Below are positions 8,126-16,325 of a stretch of DNA of 64,000 nt, one piece after another. Source of the DNA: Oscillospiraceae bacterium (GTDB taxonomy: Bacteria; Bacillota; Clostridia; Saccharofermentanales; Saccharofermentanaceae); NCBI GenBank assembly GCA_900176545.1, contig FWXP01000005.1:62001-126000 (forward strand), given 5' to 3'. The first letter of the stretch is position 1. Every line of letters begins with the position of its first letter. Made by a program: the position numbers and the translations under genes. The notes below the pieces were generated by a model. It had not been told where the DNA came from. It saw nothing but the letters and a program-made list of their open reading frames with translations, and did no database searches.

Positions 8126-8800
8126 ATGAAACGTCGACTATTGTTAGTAAGCTTGATTATTTTGGCGTTGTTATTAGGTAGTTGTACTCACCACGAGAAG
8201 TATCATCGTCAAAACGAGTTGCACGATCAAATAGCCGAACTTGAGAGATGTGTTTTAGCAGAGATGGGAGACTATATCTGCTTTGATGAACCTGTGATCA
8301 AGGACGATATAAGAAGGATAGATATCTCTATCGTGTTCATATCCGAATATACATATGACGATAAAAAGATGATCGAATATCCTCCGCTTGCTGTAATGGA
8401 AGATACCAGGGGATTGGTGGTGGATTTCTTAAAGGATGATCCTCTTTATTTTCCGGAAGACTACTCGATCTGTATCCAAGTTGTTATGCCGCCTGACGGT
8501 TCATCTTCGAGCGGTGTTGCTTATAATACTGTGGGCGAGTGGACTAATTATATAGCTGATCAAAAATATGACGAACTCTGCGTAGTCGATTATGGTTATC
8601 TTGATGCGGATGATCTTTGCGATCTGGATCCACATGGAATACGTGCTATTAGTCTTGATGATTATTCTTCGGATAACATAGATGAACTCTGCGATGTGAT
8701 CGATGCTTTACCGGAATTGCAGGATGTTGTTGTTCACGATTCTGTTGCCTCAGAACTGGCGAATCGAAAACCGGACATTAATGTTATAGGGATCAAGTAA
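8126..8800 (+). CDS. Predicted lipoprotein of unknown function
   Basis: A 224-residue protein with a lipoprotein signal peptide: MKRRLLLVSLIILALLLGSC, with a lipobox LGSC and the lipidated Cys at residue 20. GGAGGG lies eight bases before the ATG. The mature chain is acidic and shows no family I recognise. The C-terminal 70 residues have a regular Leu/Ile/Val pattern (ELCDVIDALPELQDVVVHD) that hints at a leucine-rich-repeat-like fold. It follows the small secreted remnant by 24 bases and may share its transcript. Base composition is more AT-rich than the aro operon that follows. Confidence 0.75.
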   Translation: MKRRLLLVSLIILALLLGSCTHHEKYHRQNELHDQIAELERCVLAEMGDYICFDEPVIKDDIRRIDISIVFISEYTYDDKKMIEYPPLAVMEDTRGLVVDFLKDDPLYFPEDYSICIQVVMPPDGSSSSGVAYNTVGEWTNYIADQKYDELCVVDYGYLDADDLCDLDPHGIRAISLDDYSSDNIDELCDVIDALPELQDVVVHDSVASELANRKPDINVIGIK

Positions 8801-8861
8801 ATTACGAATCCAATTTTCATGTCATCCCTTATATCGTTGTTTTGTTATAACTATATTTTCC

Positions 8862-8890
8862 TTGACACATCTATATCGTCATGTTTTAAT
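8862..8890 (+). promoter_or_regulatory. Promoter of the aromatic amino acid operon
   Basis: TTGACA (8862-8867), a 17-bp spacer and TTTAAT (8885-8890), with a TG one base before the -10 (8882-8883). This is a near-consensus sigma-A promoter. Transcription should start near 8897, about 27 bases before the leader-peptide start codon. Confidence 0.8.
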
Positions 8891-8923
8891 AACCACAGAT
8901 TTTTCTTTATAAGAGGAATATTA

Positions 8924-9007
8924 ATGTTCAAGAATATCTTTGCTTATGCATACTACTTTTATTACTATTACTTTCAGAACATGAAGGTAAGAGTGGTTTG
9001 TGCATGA
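8924..9007 (+). CDS. Phe/Tyr-rich leader peptide of the aro operon
   Basis: A 27-codon ORF with AAGAGGA (8911-8917) six bases before its ATG. Residues 2-17 read FKNIFAYAYYFYYYYF: four Phe and seven Tyr in sixteen positions. The ORF ends in VRVVCA and a TGA at 9005-9007. It is positioned between a strong promoter and a terminator, directly before the DAHP synthase gene. This is the arrangement of the pheL-type leader peptides that drive ribosome-mediated attenuation. Scarce charged tRNA-Phe or tRNA-Tyr would stall the ribosome on codons 2-17. Its function is the act of translation, not the peptide itself. Confidence 0.85.
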   Translation: MFKNIFAYAYYFYYYYFQNMKVRVVCA

Positions 9008-9062
9008 CGGGAATTCTGGAACGAGAATAAGATTAAGATTAAACAAGCGCCGCACGGATCAC
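8993..9062 (+). promoter_or_regulatory. Antiterminator pairing of the aro attenuator
   Basis: GTGGTTTGTGC (8993-9003), at the last codons of the leader ORF, can pair without a gap to GCACGGATCAC (9052-9062): eleven base pairs, eight Watson-Crick and three G-U. The second strand takes up the loop and the top two pairs of the terminator stem. A ribosome stalled on the Tyr/Phe run (8927-8974) leaves the first strand free; one at the stop codon (9005-9007) covers it. The geometry fits classical attenuation. The weak point is that only two terminator stem pairs conflict directly. Confidence 0.65.
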
Positions 9063-9084
9063 AATTCGGGCGGTGCTTTTGTTT
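9045..9084 (+). terminator. Attenuator terminator before aroF
   Basis: AAGCGCCGC (9045-9053) pairs with GCGGTGCTT (9070-9078), nine pairs including one G-U, and is followed by TTTTGTTT. The 16-nt loop may gain two more pairs. It lies 38 bases after the leader stop and 33 bases before the aroF start, so readthrough is needed to express the operon. Confidence 0.82.
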
Positions 9085-9116
9085 GAGGCGCACGCCGGGC
9101 GCGGAAGGAGAACAAC

Positions 9117-10115
9117 ATGATCGCAGTATTAAAGAGCAGTGCAACAAAGCAGCAGATCGACAACCTCGTCGAATGGTTCGAGAAGCAGGGGCTTCGAGTA
9201 AACGAATCAAAGGGTGAGTACTGTACGGTCTTAGGTCTTATAGGTGATACCACAAGGATCGACACGGACCTTCTTCAGGGACTCGATATCATCGAATCCG
9301 TGACGAGGATCTCCGAGCCGTTCAAGAAGGCTAACAGGAAGTTCCATCCCGAGGACACGATCGTAGATGTCGGTGGTGTAAAGATCGGCGGCGGCAACTT
9401 CGCAGTCATGGCAGGTCCCTGCTCCGTAGAGAACGAAGAGCAGATCATAGAGACGGCCAAGGCTGTCAAGGCAGCAGGTGCTACGCTCCTTAGAGGCGGT
9501 GCGTTCAAGCCCAGGACGTCACCTTATGATTTCCAGGGACTTCACGAAGAGGGTATCAAGCTTCTTATCAAGGCAAGAGAAGTAACGGGACTTCCTATCG
9601 TATCCGAGATCATGAGCCCTGATCAGCTTCCCGTATTCAAGGATATCGACTGTCTTCAGGTTGGTGCAAGGAATATGCAGAACTTCGATCTTCTCAAGGC
9701 ACTCGGTAAGACAAATAAGCCGGTACTTCTGAAGAGAGGTCTGTCTGCAACTCTCAAGGAGCTCCTCATGAGCGCAGAGTACATCATGTCCGAGGGTAAC
9801 CCCAACGTCATTCTCTGCGAGAGAGGAATAAGGACTTACGAGACATATACGAGAAATACTTTCGATGTCAGCGCCATCGCTGCTCTTAAGGAACTGTCTC
9901 ACCTTCCCGTTGTTGCGGATCCTTCCCACGCTACAGGTAAGGTATCTCTTATCAAGCCCATGTCCATGGCAGCTATCGTATCCGGTGCAGATGCACTCGA
10001 GATCGAGGTCCATAACTGCCCCAAGAAAGCACTGTCCGATGCAGCTCAGCAGCTTACTCCCGATCAGTTCGTCGGCGTGATGGAAGCTATCGACAAGGCA
10101 AGGAGCATCATCTGA
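9117..10115 (+). CDS. aroF: 3-deoxy-7-phosphoheptulonate (DAHP) synthase
   Basis: First step of the shikimate pathway: phosphoenolpyruvate and erythrose 4-phosphate give DAHP. The 332 residues comprise an N-terminal ferredoxin-like regulatory domain (about 1-68) and a TIM barrel (about 90-330) of the type I-beta class. Motifs seen include GPCSVE, RGGAFKPRTSPYDFQG, QVGARNMQNF, LLKRG and DPSHATG. The N-terminal domain in this class usually mediates feedback inhibition by Tyr or Phe. AAGGAG stands six bases before the ATG. It is the first structural gene after the attenuator and leads seven closely spaced aromatic genes. Confidence 0.95.
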   Translation: MIAVLKSSATKQQIDNLVEWFEKQGLRVNESKGEYCTVLGLIGDTTRIDTDLLQGLDIIESVTRISEPFKKANRKFHPEDTIVDVGGVKIGGGNFAVMAGPCSVENEEQIIETAKAVKAAGATLLRGGAFKPRTSPYDFQGLHEEGIKLLIKAREVTGLPIVSEIMSPDQLPVFKDIDCLQVGARNMQNFDLLKALGKTNKPVLLKRGLSATLKELLMSAEYIMSEGNPNVILCERGIRTYETYTRNTFDVSAIAALKELSHLPVVADPSHATGKVSLIKPMSMAAIVSGADALEIEVHNCPKKALSDAAQQLTPDQFVGVMEAIDKARSII

Positions 10116-10153
10116 TCTCCTTTATCAATATCAAGTATTAGGAAGTGACATAA

Positions 10154-10993
10154 ATGATAGTCGGAATAGTAGGATTAGGTCTTATCGGAGCATCCTTTGC
10201 AAAGGCATATAAGGAGAACGAGGAAGGCCATACGGTATACGGATGGAACCGTACGGAGACAACTGCCGATATGGCAAAGATGCAGGGGATAATCGACGAT
10301 AAGCTCACAGATGAGAATCTGCCTTCGTGCGATATCGTGATCATTAGTTTGTATCCCGAAGCTACCATCAACTGGATGGAAGAGCACAAGGATAAGTTCA
10401 ATAAGAACGGTGTGGTCATCGATGCATGCGGAACAAAGAGGTGGGTCTGCAGGAAAGGATTCAGGATCGCTCATGAGTGCGGCTTCGAGTTCGTAGGCTG
10501 CCATCCCATGGCCGGTACCAAGTTCTCCGGCATGAGCTATGCACGTGCGAACATGTACGAGGGAGCACCTATGGTAGTCTGCCCCGACAGGTTCGACGAT
10601 ATGCATCTTATCGACAGGATAAAGGAACTCCTTGCTCCCTGCAGGTTCGGAACATTCTGCCTGGCGCATCCCGACGAGCACGACAGGATGATCGCATTTA
10701 CATCCCAGATGGCACACCTTGTATCCAACGCATACATAAAGAGCCCGAATGCATTGAACCATAAGGGATTCTCTGCAGGATCCTACAAGGATATGACAAG
10801 AGTAGCATGGCTCAATCCCGAGATGTGGACACAGCTCTTCCTGGAGAATAAGGATAATCTCATATTCGAGATCGACTATCTCATAGAGGAACTTAAGAAG
10901 TATCGTGACGCCATGGAAAGAGACGATCACGAAGGACTCGTTAAGCTCTTACAGGAAGGTAAGGAGCGAAAGGAACAGGTAGACGGAAAGTGA
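10154..10993 (+). CDS. tyrA: Prephenate dehydrogenase
   Basis: Oxidative decarboxylation of prephenate to 4-hydroxyphenylpyruvate, committing to tyrosine (279 residues). The N-terminal Rossmann fold begins with VGLGLIGASF (NAD(P) binding, about 6-15). HPMAGTKFSG near residue 118 is the family active-site signature. There is no fused chorismate mutase or ACT domain, so any feedback control must come from elsewhere in the operon. Its presence here, without a prephenate dehydratase gene, makes the operon tyrosine-leaning although Phe codons are in the leader. It overlaps aroB by a GTGA junction. Confidence 0.92.
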   Translation: MIVGIVGLGLIGASFAKAYKENEEGHTVYGWNRTETTADMAKMQGIIDDKLTDENLPSCDIVIISLYPEATINWMEEHKDKFNKNGVVIDACGTKRWVCRKGFRIAHECGFEFVGCHPMAGTKFSGMSYARANMYEGAPMVVCPDRFDDMHLIDRIKELLAPCRFGTFCLAHPDEHDRMIAFTSQMAHLVSNAYIKSPNALNHKGFSAGSYKDMTRVAWLNPEMWTQLFLENKDNLIFEIDYLIEELKKYRDAMERDDHEGLVKLLQEGKERKEQVDGK

Positions 10994-12084
10994 AAGGTAT
11001 ATTCGTAGGAACAAAGCCGACTCCCTACAAAGTGATCATAGGAGCACGTGCATTGACTCAGGTGGGAAGCCTTATCGCTAAGACTGCACCTGATGTTCAG
11101 AAGGTACTTATCGTGAGTGATTCCAATGTCGCTCCTCTCTATCTCGAGAAGGTGAAGAAAGGCATAGAGATCTCCAAGATGGAGGTCTGCGAATATGTCT
11201 TCGAAGCAGGAGAGAAGTCCAAGAATATAGATTCCATCGCAGCTATGTGGGGCGTGATGGCAGAGAATAAGTTCACAAGGACCGATGCCGTAGTAGCATT
11301 AGGCGGAGGTGTCGTTACCGATATGGGCGGATTTGCCGCTGCGACATTCCTTCGCGGCATCAAGGTATTCCAGGTGCCTACGTCGCTTCTTGCCATGGTA
11401 GACGCGGCGATCGGCGGCAAGACCGGTATCGACCTTAAGGAAGGCAAGAATCTGGCAGGAGCATTCTGGCAGCCTACTATGGTAATAGAGGATACCGACT
11501 GCCTGAAGACACTCCCTGACGAACTCTTTACCGAAGGATTCGGCGAGATAATAAAGCATGCCTTCATAATGGATACGGAGCTCTATGACCTGCTTCGCGA
11601 GATCGCGGATGAGGGTAAGGTCGATAAGATAAGAGAAGACGATGCTCTTCTTGAGAAGATCGTCTCCATGAACGTATCCGATAAGGTTAGTGTCATCACT
11701 GAAGATACGTTGGACAACGGTCTTCGTCAGACACTTAACTACGGTCATACCGTAGGTCATGTCATCGAACGTAACAGCAACTTCTCGTTAGCTCACGGCG
11801 TATGTGTTGCCAAGGGTATGGGAATAATGATCGACTCGTGTGAAGCAGCAGGCACACTGCCCTCTGAAGAAGCTTCCAAGATGAGGGATCTTATCAAGGC
11901 ATATGGACTTCCCGTAAGTGACGATATCACGGCTAAGGAAGCCTTTGACGGAGTTCTTAATGACAAGAAGAAGAGAGGGGATAACATCTCCGTTATCCTC
12001 GTTAATAAGATAGGTCATGCCGAGATCAAGAAGATGACTGCGGAAGAGTTCGAGTCATTCATAGGAAAGGGTAAGGCTCTATGA
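10990..12084 (+). CDS. aroB: 3-dehydroquinate synthase
   Basis: Second step of the pathway: NAD-dependent cyclisation of DAHP to 3-dehydroquinate (364 residues, normal length). Family motifs are intact: VVALGGGVVTDMGGFAAATF for the dinucleotide and metal region, then PTSLLAMVDAAIGGKTGID, EGFGEIIKHA and LNYGHTVGH for metal and substrate binding. The start is GTG at 10990, overlapping the tyrA stop. It ends in an ATGA overlap with aroA, so the chain of translational coupling continues. Confidence 0.95.
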   Translation: MKGIFVGTKPTPYKVIIGARALTQVGSLIAKTAPDVQKVLIVSDSNVAPLYLEKVKKGIEISKMEVCEYVFEAGEKSKNIDSIAAMWGVMAENKFTRTDAVVALGGGVVTDMGGFAAATFLRGIKVFQVPTSLLAMVDAAIGGKTGIDLKEGKNLAGAFWQPTMVIEDTDCLKTLPDELFTEGFGEIIKHAFIMDTELYDLLREIADEGKVDKIREDDALLEKIVSMNVSDKVSVITEDTLDNGLRQTLNYGHTVGHVIERNSNFSLAHGVCVAKGMGIMIDSCEAAGTLPSEEASKMRDLIKAYGLPVSDDITAKEAFDGVLNDKKKRGDNISVILVNKIGHAEIKKMTAEEFESFIGKGKAL

Positions 12085-13280
12085 TCTTATCCGCGAAGAA
12101 CAGAGATCTAGACTTTACAATCTCTGCACCGCCTTCCAAGTCGGTATACCACAGGGAACTGATCGTAAGGTTCCTGTGCGGAGATAAAGCTCACATAGAG
12201 GCGGATCCTTCGGACAATAACGATATCCGTGCTACCAGAGCATGCCTTCGTTCACTTCGTGATGCAAAGGCCGGAGAGGAAGTCATACTTCCCTGTGGTG
12301 AGAGCGGATCTACCCTTCGCTTCATGATCCCCGTGGCGGCAGCATTTCTTCTCAGGAAAGGCTCTGAGATCGCATCGAAGATCGTCTTTACTACAGAAGG
12401 CAGATTGTTCGACAGACCCGTAAAGGAACTTGCCGAAGCTCTTGTTCCTCACGGCATCACCATATCGAAGGATGATCCTTCCCGCAGCCTTATCGTGACA
12501 GGTTCCATGACATCAGGTGAATACAAGATCGACGGCAGCGTATCAAGTCAGTATATATCAGGTCTTCTGATGGCTCTTCCCCTGTTCTCCGATAAGAGCA
12601 GCATCGAGGTAACGGGCGGCATCAAGTCGGCAAGATATATAGACCTTACCGTCGATGCCCTTACCAAGTATTCCGCTGCTGTAACAAGGGAAGGCGATAC
12701 ATTCTATCCGTCGTTCGGAGGTTACCACGGTGATGTCTCGGGCGACTTTACAGTAGAGGGAGACTGGAGCAACGGCGCATTCCTTCTCTGCCTTGAGAGG
12801 TTCAGCGACATAAAGGTGGAAGGTCTCGATCCTTCTTCCAAGCAGGGCGATAAGGCGATAGTGGATTTTCTGAAATTCGCCGATGCTAATGATTCCGGTT
12901 CATGGGACTGCAGCGATACGCCCGACATAGCACCGTATATGGCCATAGTAGCTCCGTTTCTCTTCGATGAGCTTACGCTTACGGGTATAGGAAGGCTTCG
13001 CATAAAGGAGTCAGACAGGGTCATGGCGGTAAGGGAGCAGCTCTCTGCCATAGGTGTTCGTACAGAGGAGACGGAGGATACTCTTACGATATATAGAGCT
13101 CCTTCTTCTTCGGTGACATCCCCCGTAAAGCTTCTGTCCTACAATGACCACAGGATGGCTATGTGCGCTGTCCTTATAGCAGTGATACTGAAGACCGATA
13201 TAGATATAGATGACATCAAGTGTCTTGATAAATCTTTCCCTGAATTTCAGGAGATAATAAGAAGGGAATTAATTCCATGA
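12081..13280 (+). CDS. aroA: 3-phosphoshikimate 1-carboxyvinyltransferase (EPSP synthase)
   Basis: Transfers the enolpyruvyl group of PEP to shikimate 3-phosphate (399 residues). The N-terminal PPSKSVYHR motif binds both substrates; IKESDRV and YNDHRMAM carry later catalytic residues. The phosphate loop reads CGESGSTLRFMIP, which differs from the class I form (GNAGTAMRPL). The protein is also about 30 residues shorter than class I or II enzymes, so it belongs to a divergent class, as is often seen in Clostridia. ATGA overlaps on both sides couple it to aroB and aroC. Confidence 0.93.
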   Translation: MILSAKNRDLDFTISAPPSKSVYHRELIVRFLCGDKAHIEADPSDNNDIRATRACLRSLRDAKAGEEVILPCGESGSTLRFMIPVAAAFLLRKGSEIASKIVFTTEGRLFDRPVKELAEALVPHGITISKDDPSRSLIVTGSMTSGEYKIDGSVSSQYISGLLMALPLFSDKSSIEVTGGIKSARYIDLTVDALTKYSAAVTREGDTFYPSFGGYHGDVSGDFTVEGDWSNGAFLLCLERFSDIKVEGLDPSSKQGDKAIVDFLKFADANDSGSWDCSDTPDIAPYMAIVAPFLFDELTLTGIGRLRIKESDRVMAVREQLSAIGVRTEETEDTLTIYRAPSSSVTSPVKLLSYNDHRMAMCAVLIAVILKTDIDIDDIKCLDKSFPEFQEIIRRELIP

Positions 13281-14380
13281 GCATGAGAAGCATATACAGA
13301 GGCGACGTATTGAACCTCGAGATCTACGGAGAGTCTCACAGCCCTACGATAGGAGTCTTCATCGAAGGACTTCCCGAAGGAGTCTCTCCCGATGAGGAGA
13401 AGACGGCATCTCTTATGAAGAGAAGAGCTCCCGGACAGAATAAGTGGTCCACTCCGCGAAAGGAGAAGGATGAGGTCATATTCGAGAACGCTCCTGACGG
13501 AAGGCTTCACGGATATATCGTCAATTCCAATACGAAGCCCAAGGACTACGCTTCCATAATGAACAAGCCCAGGCCTTCGCATGCCGACTTCACGGCTAAG
13601 ATCAAGTACGGTGACAAGGCTTCCAAGAGCGGAGGCGGTATCTTCTCCGGAAGGATGACTGCTCCAATGTGCATCGCGGGATCCATCGCTCTGCAGCAGC
13701 TGGAGAAGAGAGGCATAAGGATCTTCTCTCATGTAAAGAGCATCGCCGGAATATCTGACGATACCTACTTTGACCATGCCCCTCTCGATGAAGGATTCAA
13801 GACGTCTCTTTCCCTGGTATCCTCCAAGGAATTTCCCGTGGTAAGCGATGCTTCCGGCGAGAAGATGAAGGAGAAGATCGAGGAGGCAAGGATGTCCCTT
13901 GATTCCGTAGGCGGCATAATCGAGACGGTAGTATACGGAATGCCTGCAGGTGTAGGCGGTCCGATCTTTGACGGCCTTGAAGGAAAGATCGCGCAGATCA
14001 TATATGCCGTTCCCGCTGTAAAGGGAATAGAGTTCGGAAACGGATTCGGTGCGGCGCTCCTCAAAGGTTCCGAGAACAACGATCCCTTCACATATAACGA
14101 CGATAAGGTCACTCTCGCTTCCAATCGAAGCGGCGGAATCTTAGGCGGCATAAGTGTCGGCGGGGATTGTGCTCCCGTCGTCTTCGACTGCTGCCTGAAG
14201 CCTACGCCCTCCATAGGCCGCGAGCAGAAGACGGTAGATATAGAGAACAGAGAAGATACTACCCTTGAGATCTCCGGCAGGCACGATCCCTGTATCGTAC
14301 CCAGGGCCGTACCCGTAATAGAAGCAGCCACGGCTATCGCGATCTATGACAGGATGCTCGCGGAAGAAAGGGGTATGTGA
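13277..14380 (+). CDS. aroC: Chorismate synthase
   Basis: Last step of the common pathway: anti-1,4-elimination of phosphate from EPSP to chorismate, needing reduced FMN (367 residues). Signatures present include the N-terminal GESHSPTIGVFIEGLPEG, then KSGGGIFSGRMTA in the middle, and RSGGILGGISVGG and GRHDPCIVPRAVPVIEAATA in the C-terminal half. It overlaps aroA by ATGA and touches the fused gene through a TGATG junction. A flavin reductase is not encoded nearby; the enzyme is probably the monofunctional type. Confidence 0.95.
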   Translation: MSMRSIYRGDVLNLEIYGESHSPTIGVFIEGLPEGVSPDEEKTASLMKRRAPGQNKWSTPRKEKDEVIFENAPDGRLHGYIVNSNTKPKDYASIMNKPRPSHADFTAKIKYGDKASKSGGGIFSGRMTAPMCIAGSIALQQLEKRGIRIFSHVKSIAGISDDTYFDHAPLDEGFKTSLSLVSSKEFPVVSDASGEKMKEKIEEARMSLDSVGGIIETVVYGMPAGVGGPIFDGLEGKIAQIIYAVPAVKGIEFGNGFGAALLKGSENNDPFTYNDDKVTLASNRSGGILGGISVGGDCAPVVFDCCLKPTPSIGREQKTVDIENREDTTLEISGRHDPCIVPRAVPVIEAATAIAIYDRMLAEERGM

Positions 14381-15897
14381 TGTCTCTCGATGAACTTCGC
14401 AAGGAAATAGACGCAGCCGATAAGACTATCCTCGAGGCTATAGAGAAGAGGATGGATGTAGCAAGGCGCATAGGTGAGGACAAGCGTCTTATGGGAAGGC
14501 CCATCTACGATGTTGCCAGGGAAGCAGATAAGCTCGATTCCCTGGAAGCTGCGGCAGGTGCCGAGTCCAGGCCCTACATAAGGGAGCTCTACGGTAAGAT
14601 ATTCGAGCTTACAAGAAGGCACGAGGACAAGAAGATCTTCGGTGTCCTGGGACAAAAGCTCCCCCATACATATTCTCCCGAGATCCACCATATGCTCACT
14701 GACAGCTATACATACGGGATCATTGAGCGGGAGCCTGACGAGCTGGACGAGCTCTTCAATCGCAAGATATACGGCGGATTCAACGTGACTATCCCTTATA
14801 AGAAGGAAGCCTATAGAAGGTGCGATGTCTTATCGGAGGAATCATCCGCTACGGGTGCGGTAAATACCGTAGTATTCGCTCCTGACGGAAAGACATACGG
14901 ATACAACACGGATGTATACGGTTTTTCCTTTATGCTCAAGTCCGCGGCTATAGAGGTCGCAGGCAGGAAGTGTCTCGTCCTGGGTCACGGCGGTGCGGCA
15001 GGTGCCGTAGGATATGCTCTTGAGAAGATGGGAGCTTCATCCGTTACCTTCTGCAGCAGGAGGGAGGATATCAATTACGATAACGTATACGATATCTGCT
15101 CCGATGCACAGGTGATCGTCAATTGTACTCCGGTAGGGATGTATCCCGAAGTGGAGGGAGAGGTCATCGATCTTTCAAGGTTTACTTCGGCGGAAGCGTT
15201 CGCGGATCTTATCTACAATCCTTCCTCCACCAAGCTCATGCAGAAGGCGGAAGCATTGGGGCTTAAGACCGCAGGCGGACTTACCATGCTTGTAGCGCAG
15301 GCCTATAAGGCATCGCTGTACTTCAGGGGAGCAGGACATGCCGACGATGCCCTTGAGGAGACACAGAAGATAAGGACCATCGTTACTTCCCTCGAGAAGA
15401 AGATGAAGAATATAACGCTCATAGGTATGCCCGGATGCGGCAAGACTACTCTCGGCAAGGCCATTGCACGTGCTACGGGTAAGATGTTCATCGATCTTGA
15501 TGTCGCCTTCCTTGAGGAGTACGGCATCAAGCCTTCGGAGTGTATCGCCCATGAGGGGGAGGAAGCATTTCGAGCAAAGGAGAGCCTCCTGGCAGCGAAG
15601 ATACTTCCTCAGAGCGGCAAGGTCATATCCTGCGGCGGGGGTATCGTAACAAGAGAAGTGAACCGCTTCTTCGTAAGGTGTAATTCCCGCGTGATATACC
15701 TTAGAAGGCCACTGGAAGTGCTTGCGGGTGAGGATCGTCCCATTACCGCAAGAGAAGGTGTGAACAACCTCTATGAGCAGCGCAGGGGCAGCTACGAGAG
15801 CTGGTGTGATACCATTCTCGACATACCTTCCTGCAAGGATAAGGCTGCATTTCTGGAGGCCTCTCTGGAAAGACTATATGCGGAGGACTTTTTATGA
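14380..15897 (+). CDS. Trifunctional chorismate mutase - shikimate dehydrogenase - shikimate kinase
   Basis: One 505-residue chain with three domains. Residues 1-85 form an AroQ-class chorismate mutase (LRKEIDAADKTILEAIEKRM, then RRIGEDK). Residues 88-330 form shikimate dehydrogenase: SPEIHH shikimate-binding region, NVTIPYK, and the Rossmann loop GHGGAAGAVG from about 202. Residues 343-505 form shikimate kinase: P-loop GMPGCGKTT at 349-357, FIDLD, and SCGGGIV. All key motifs look intact, so all three steps should be active. I prefer the ATG at 14380 because AAAGGGG is six bases away; a GTG at 14377 is the alternative. The fusion places a post-chorismate activity beside two pre-chorismate ones. 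Confidence 0.92.
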   Translation: MSLDELRKEIDAADKTILEAIEKRMDVARRIGEDKRLMGRPIYDVAREADKLDSLEAAAGAESRPYIRELYGKIFELTRRHEDKKIFGVLGQKLPHTYSPEIHHMLTDSYTYGIIEREPDELDELFNRKIYGGFNVTIPYKKEAYRRCDVLSEESSATGAVNTVVFAPDGKTYGYNTDVYGFSFMLKSAAIEVAGRKCLVLGHGGAAGAVGYALEKMGASSVTFCSRREDINYDNVYDICSDAQVIVNCTPVGMYPEVEGEVIDLSRFTSAEAFADLIYNPSSTKLMQKAEALGLKTAGGLTMLVAQAYKASLYFRGAGHADDALEETQKIRTIVTSLEKKMKNITLIGMPGCGKTTLGKAIARATGKMFIDLDVAFLEEYGIKPSECIAHEGEEAFRAKESLLAAKILPQSGKVISCGGGIVTREVNRFFVRCNSRVIYLRRPLEVLAGEDRPITAREGVNNLYEQRRGSYESWCDTILDIPSCKDKAAFLEASLERLYAEDFL

Positions 15898-16325
15898 AGA
15901 TACTGGTACTTAACGGACCCAACCTCAACATGCTGGGCATAAGAGAGCCCGAGATCTACGGCAGGACCACATATAAGGATCTTGTGGCGATGATAGAGGA
16001 ACATTGCTCAAAGAAGGGCATAGACGTTACATGCAGCCAGAGCAATCACGAGGGAGACCTGGTGGACATGATCCAGCAGGCTTATTTTGACAAGGTGGAC
16101 GGCATCGTCATCAACCCGGGTGCGTATACGCATACTTCGGTAGCGCTCCTGGATGCGCTCAAGGCAGTGCAGATCCCTACGGTAGAGGTCCATATCTCTA
16201 AGGTGGATGAGAGAGAAGCCTTCAGGCAGATCTCATATGTGTCCTACTATGCCTGCGAGAGGATCATAGGCAAGGGCCTTGACGGATATATTGAAGCAAT
16301 AGACTATCTCGAAGCTTCTGTTTAA
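15894..16325 (+). CDS. aroQ: 3-dehydroquinate dehydratase, type II
   Basis: Dehydrates 3-dehydroquinate to 3-dehydroshikimate (143 residues). LVLNGPNLNMLGIREPEIYG carries the catalytic Tyr and substrate Asn; QSNHEGDLVD, INPGAYTHTSVAL and VEVHISKVDEREAFR are the other type II signatures. The enzyme is normally a dodecamer. The ATGA overlap with the fusion gene makes it the last member of the operon and completes the route from DAHP to chorismate. No terminator separates it from the following gene, so some readthrough is likely. Confidence 0.95.
   Translation: MKILVLNGPNLNMLGIREPEIYGRTTYKDLVAMIEEHCSKKGIDVTCSQSNHEGDLVDMIQQAYFDKVDGIVINPGAYTHTSVALLDALKAVQIPTVEVHISKVDEREAFRQISYVSYYACERIIGKGLDGYIEAIDYLEASV

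Noticed and set aside
8891-8998. Pairing of AACCAC (8891-8896) with GTGGTT (8993-8998) as strand 1:2 of the attenuator
   Set aside because: The first element lies at or before the predicted transcription start near 8897, so it is probably not in the RNA.
8819-9007. A 62-codon version of the leader ORF
   Set aside because: Its start lies upstream of the promoter -35 at 8862, so the mRNA would not contain it. The internal ATG at 8924 with its own ribosome site is the real start.
8801-9116. A T-box riboswitch before aroF
   Set aside because: The conserved T-box sequence (AGGGTGGNACCGCG type) was looked for between the promoter and aroF and is absent; the leader is also too short.
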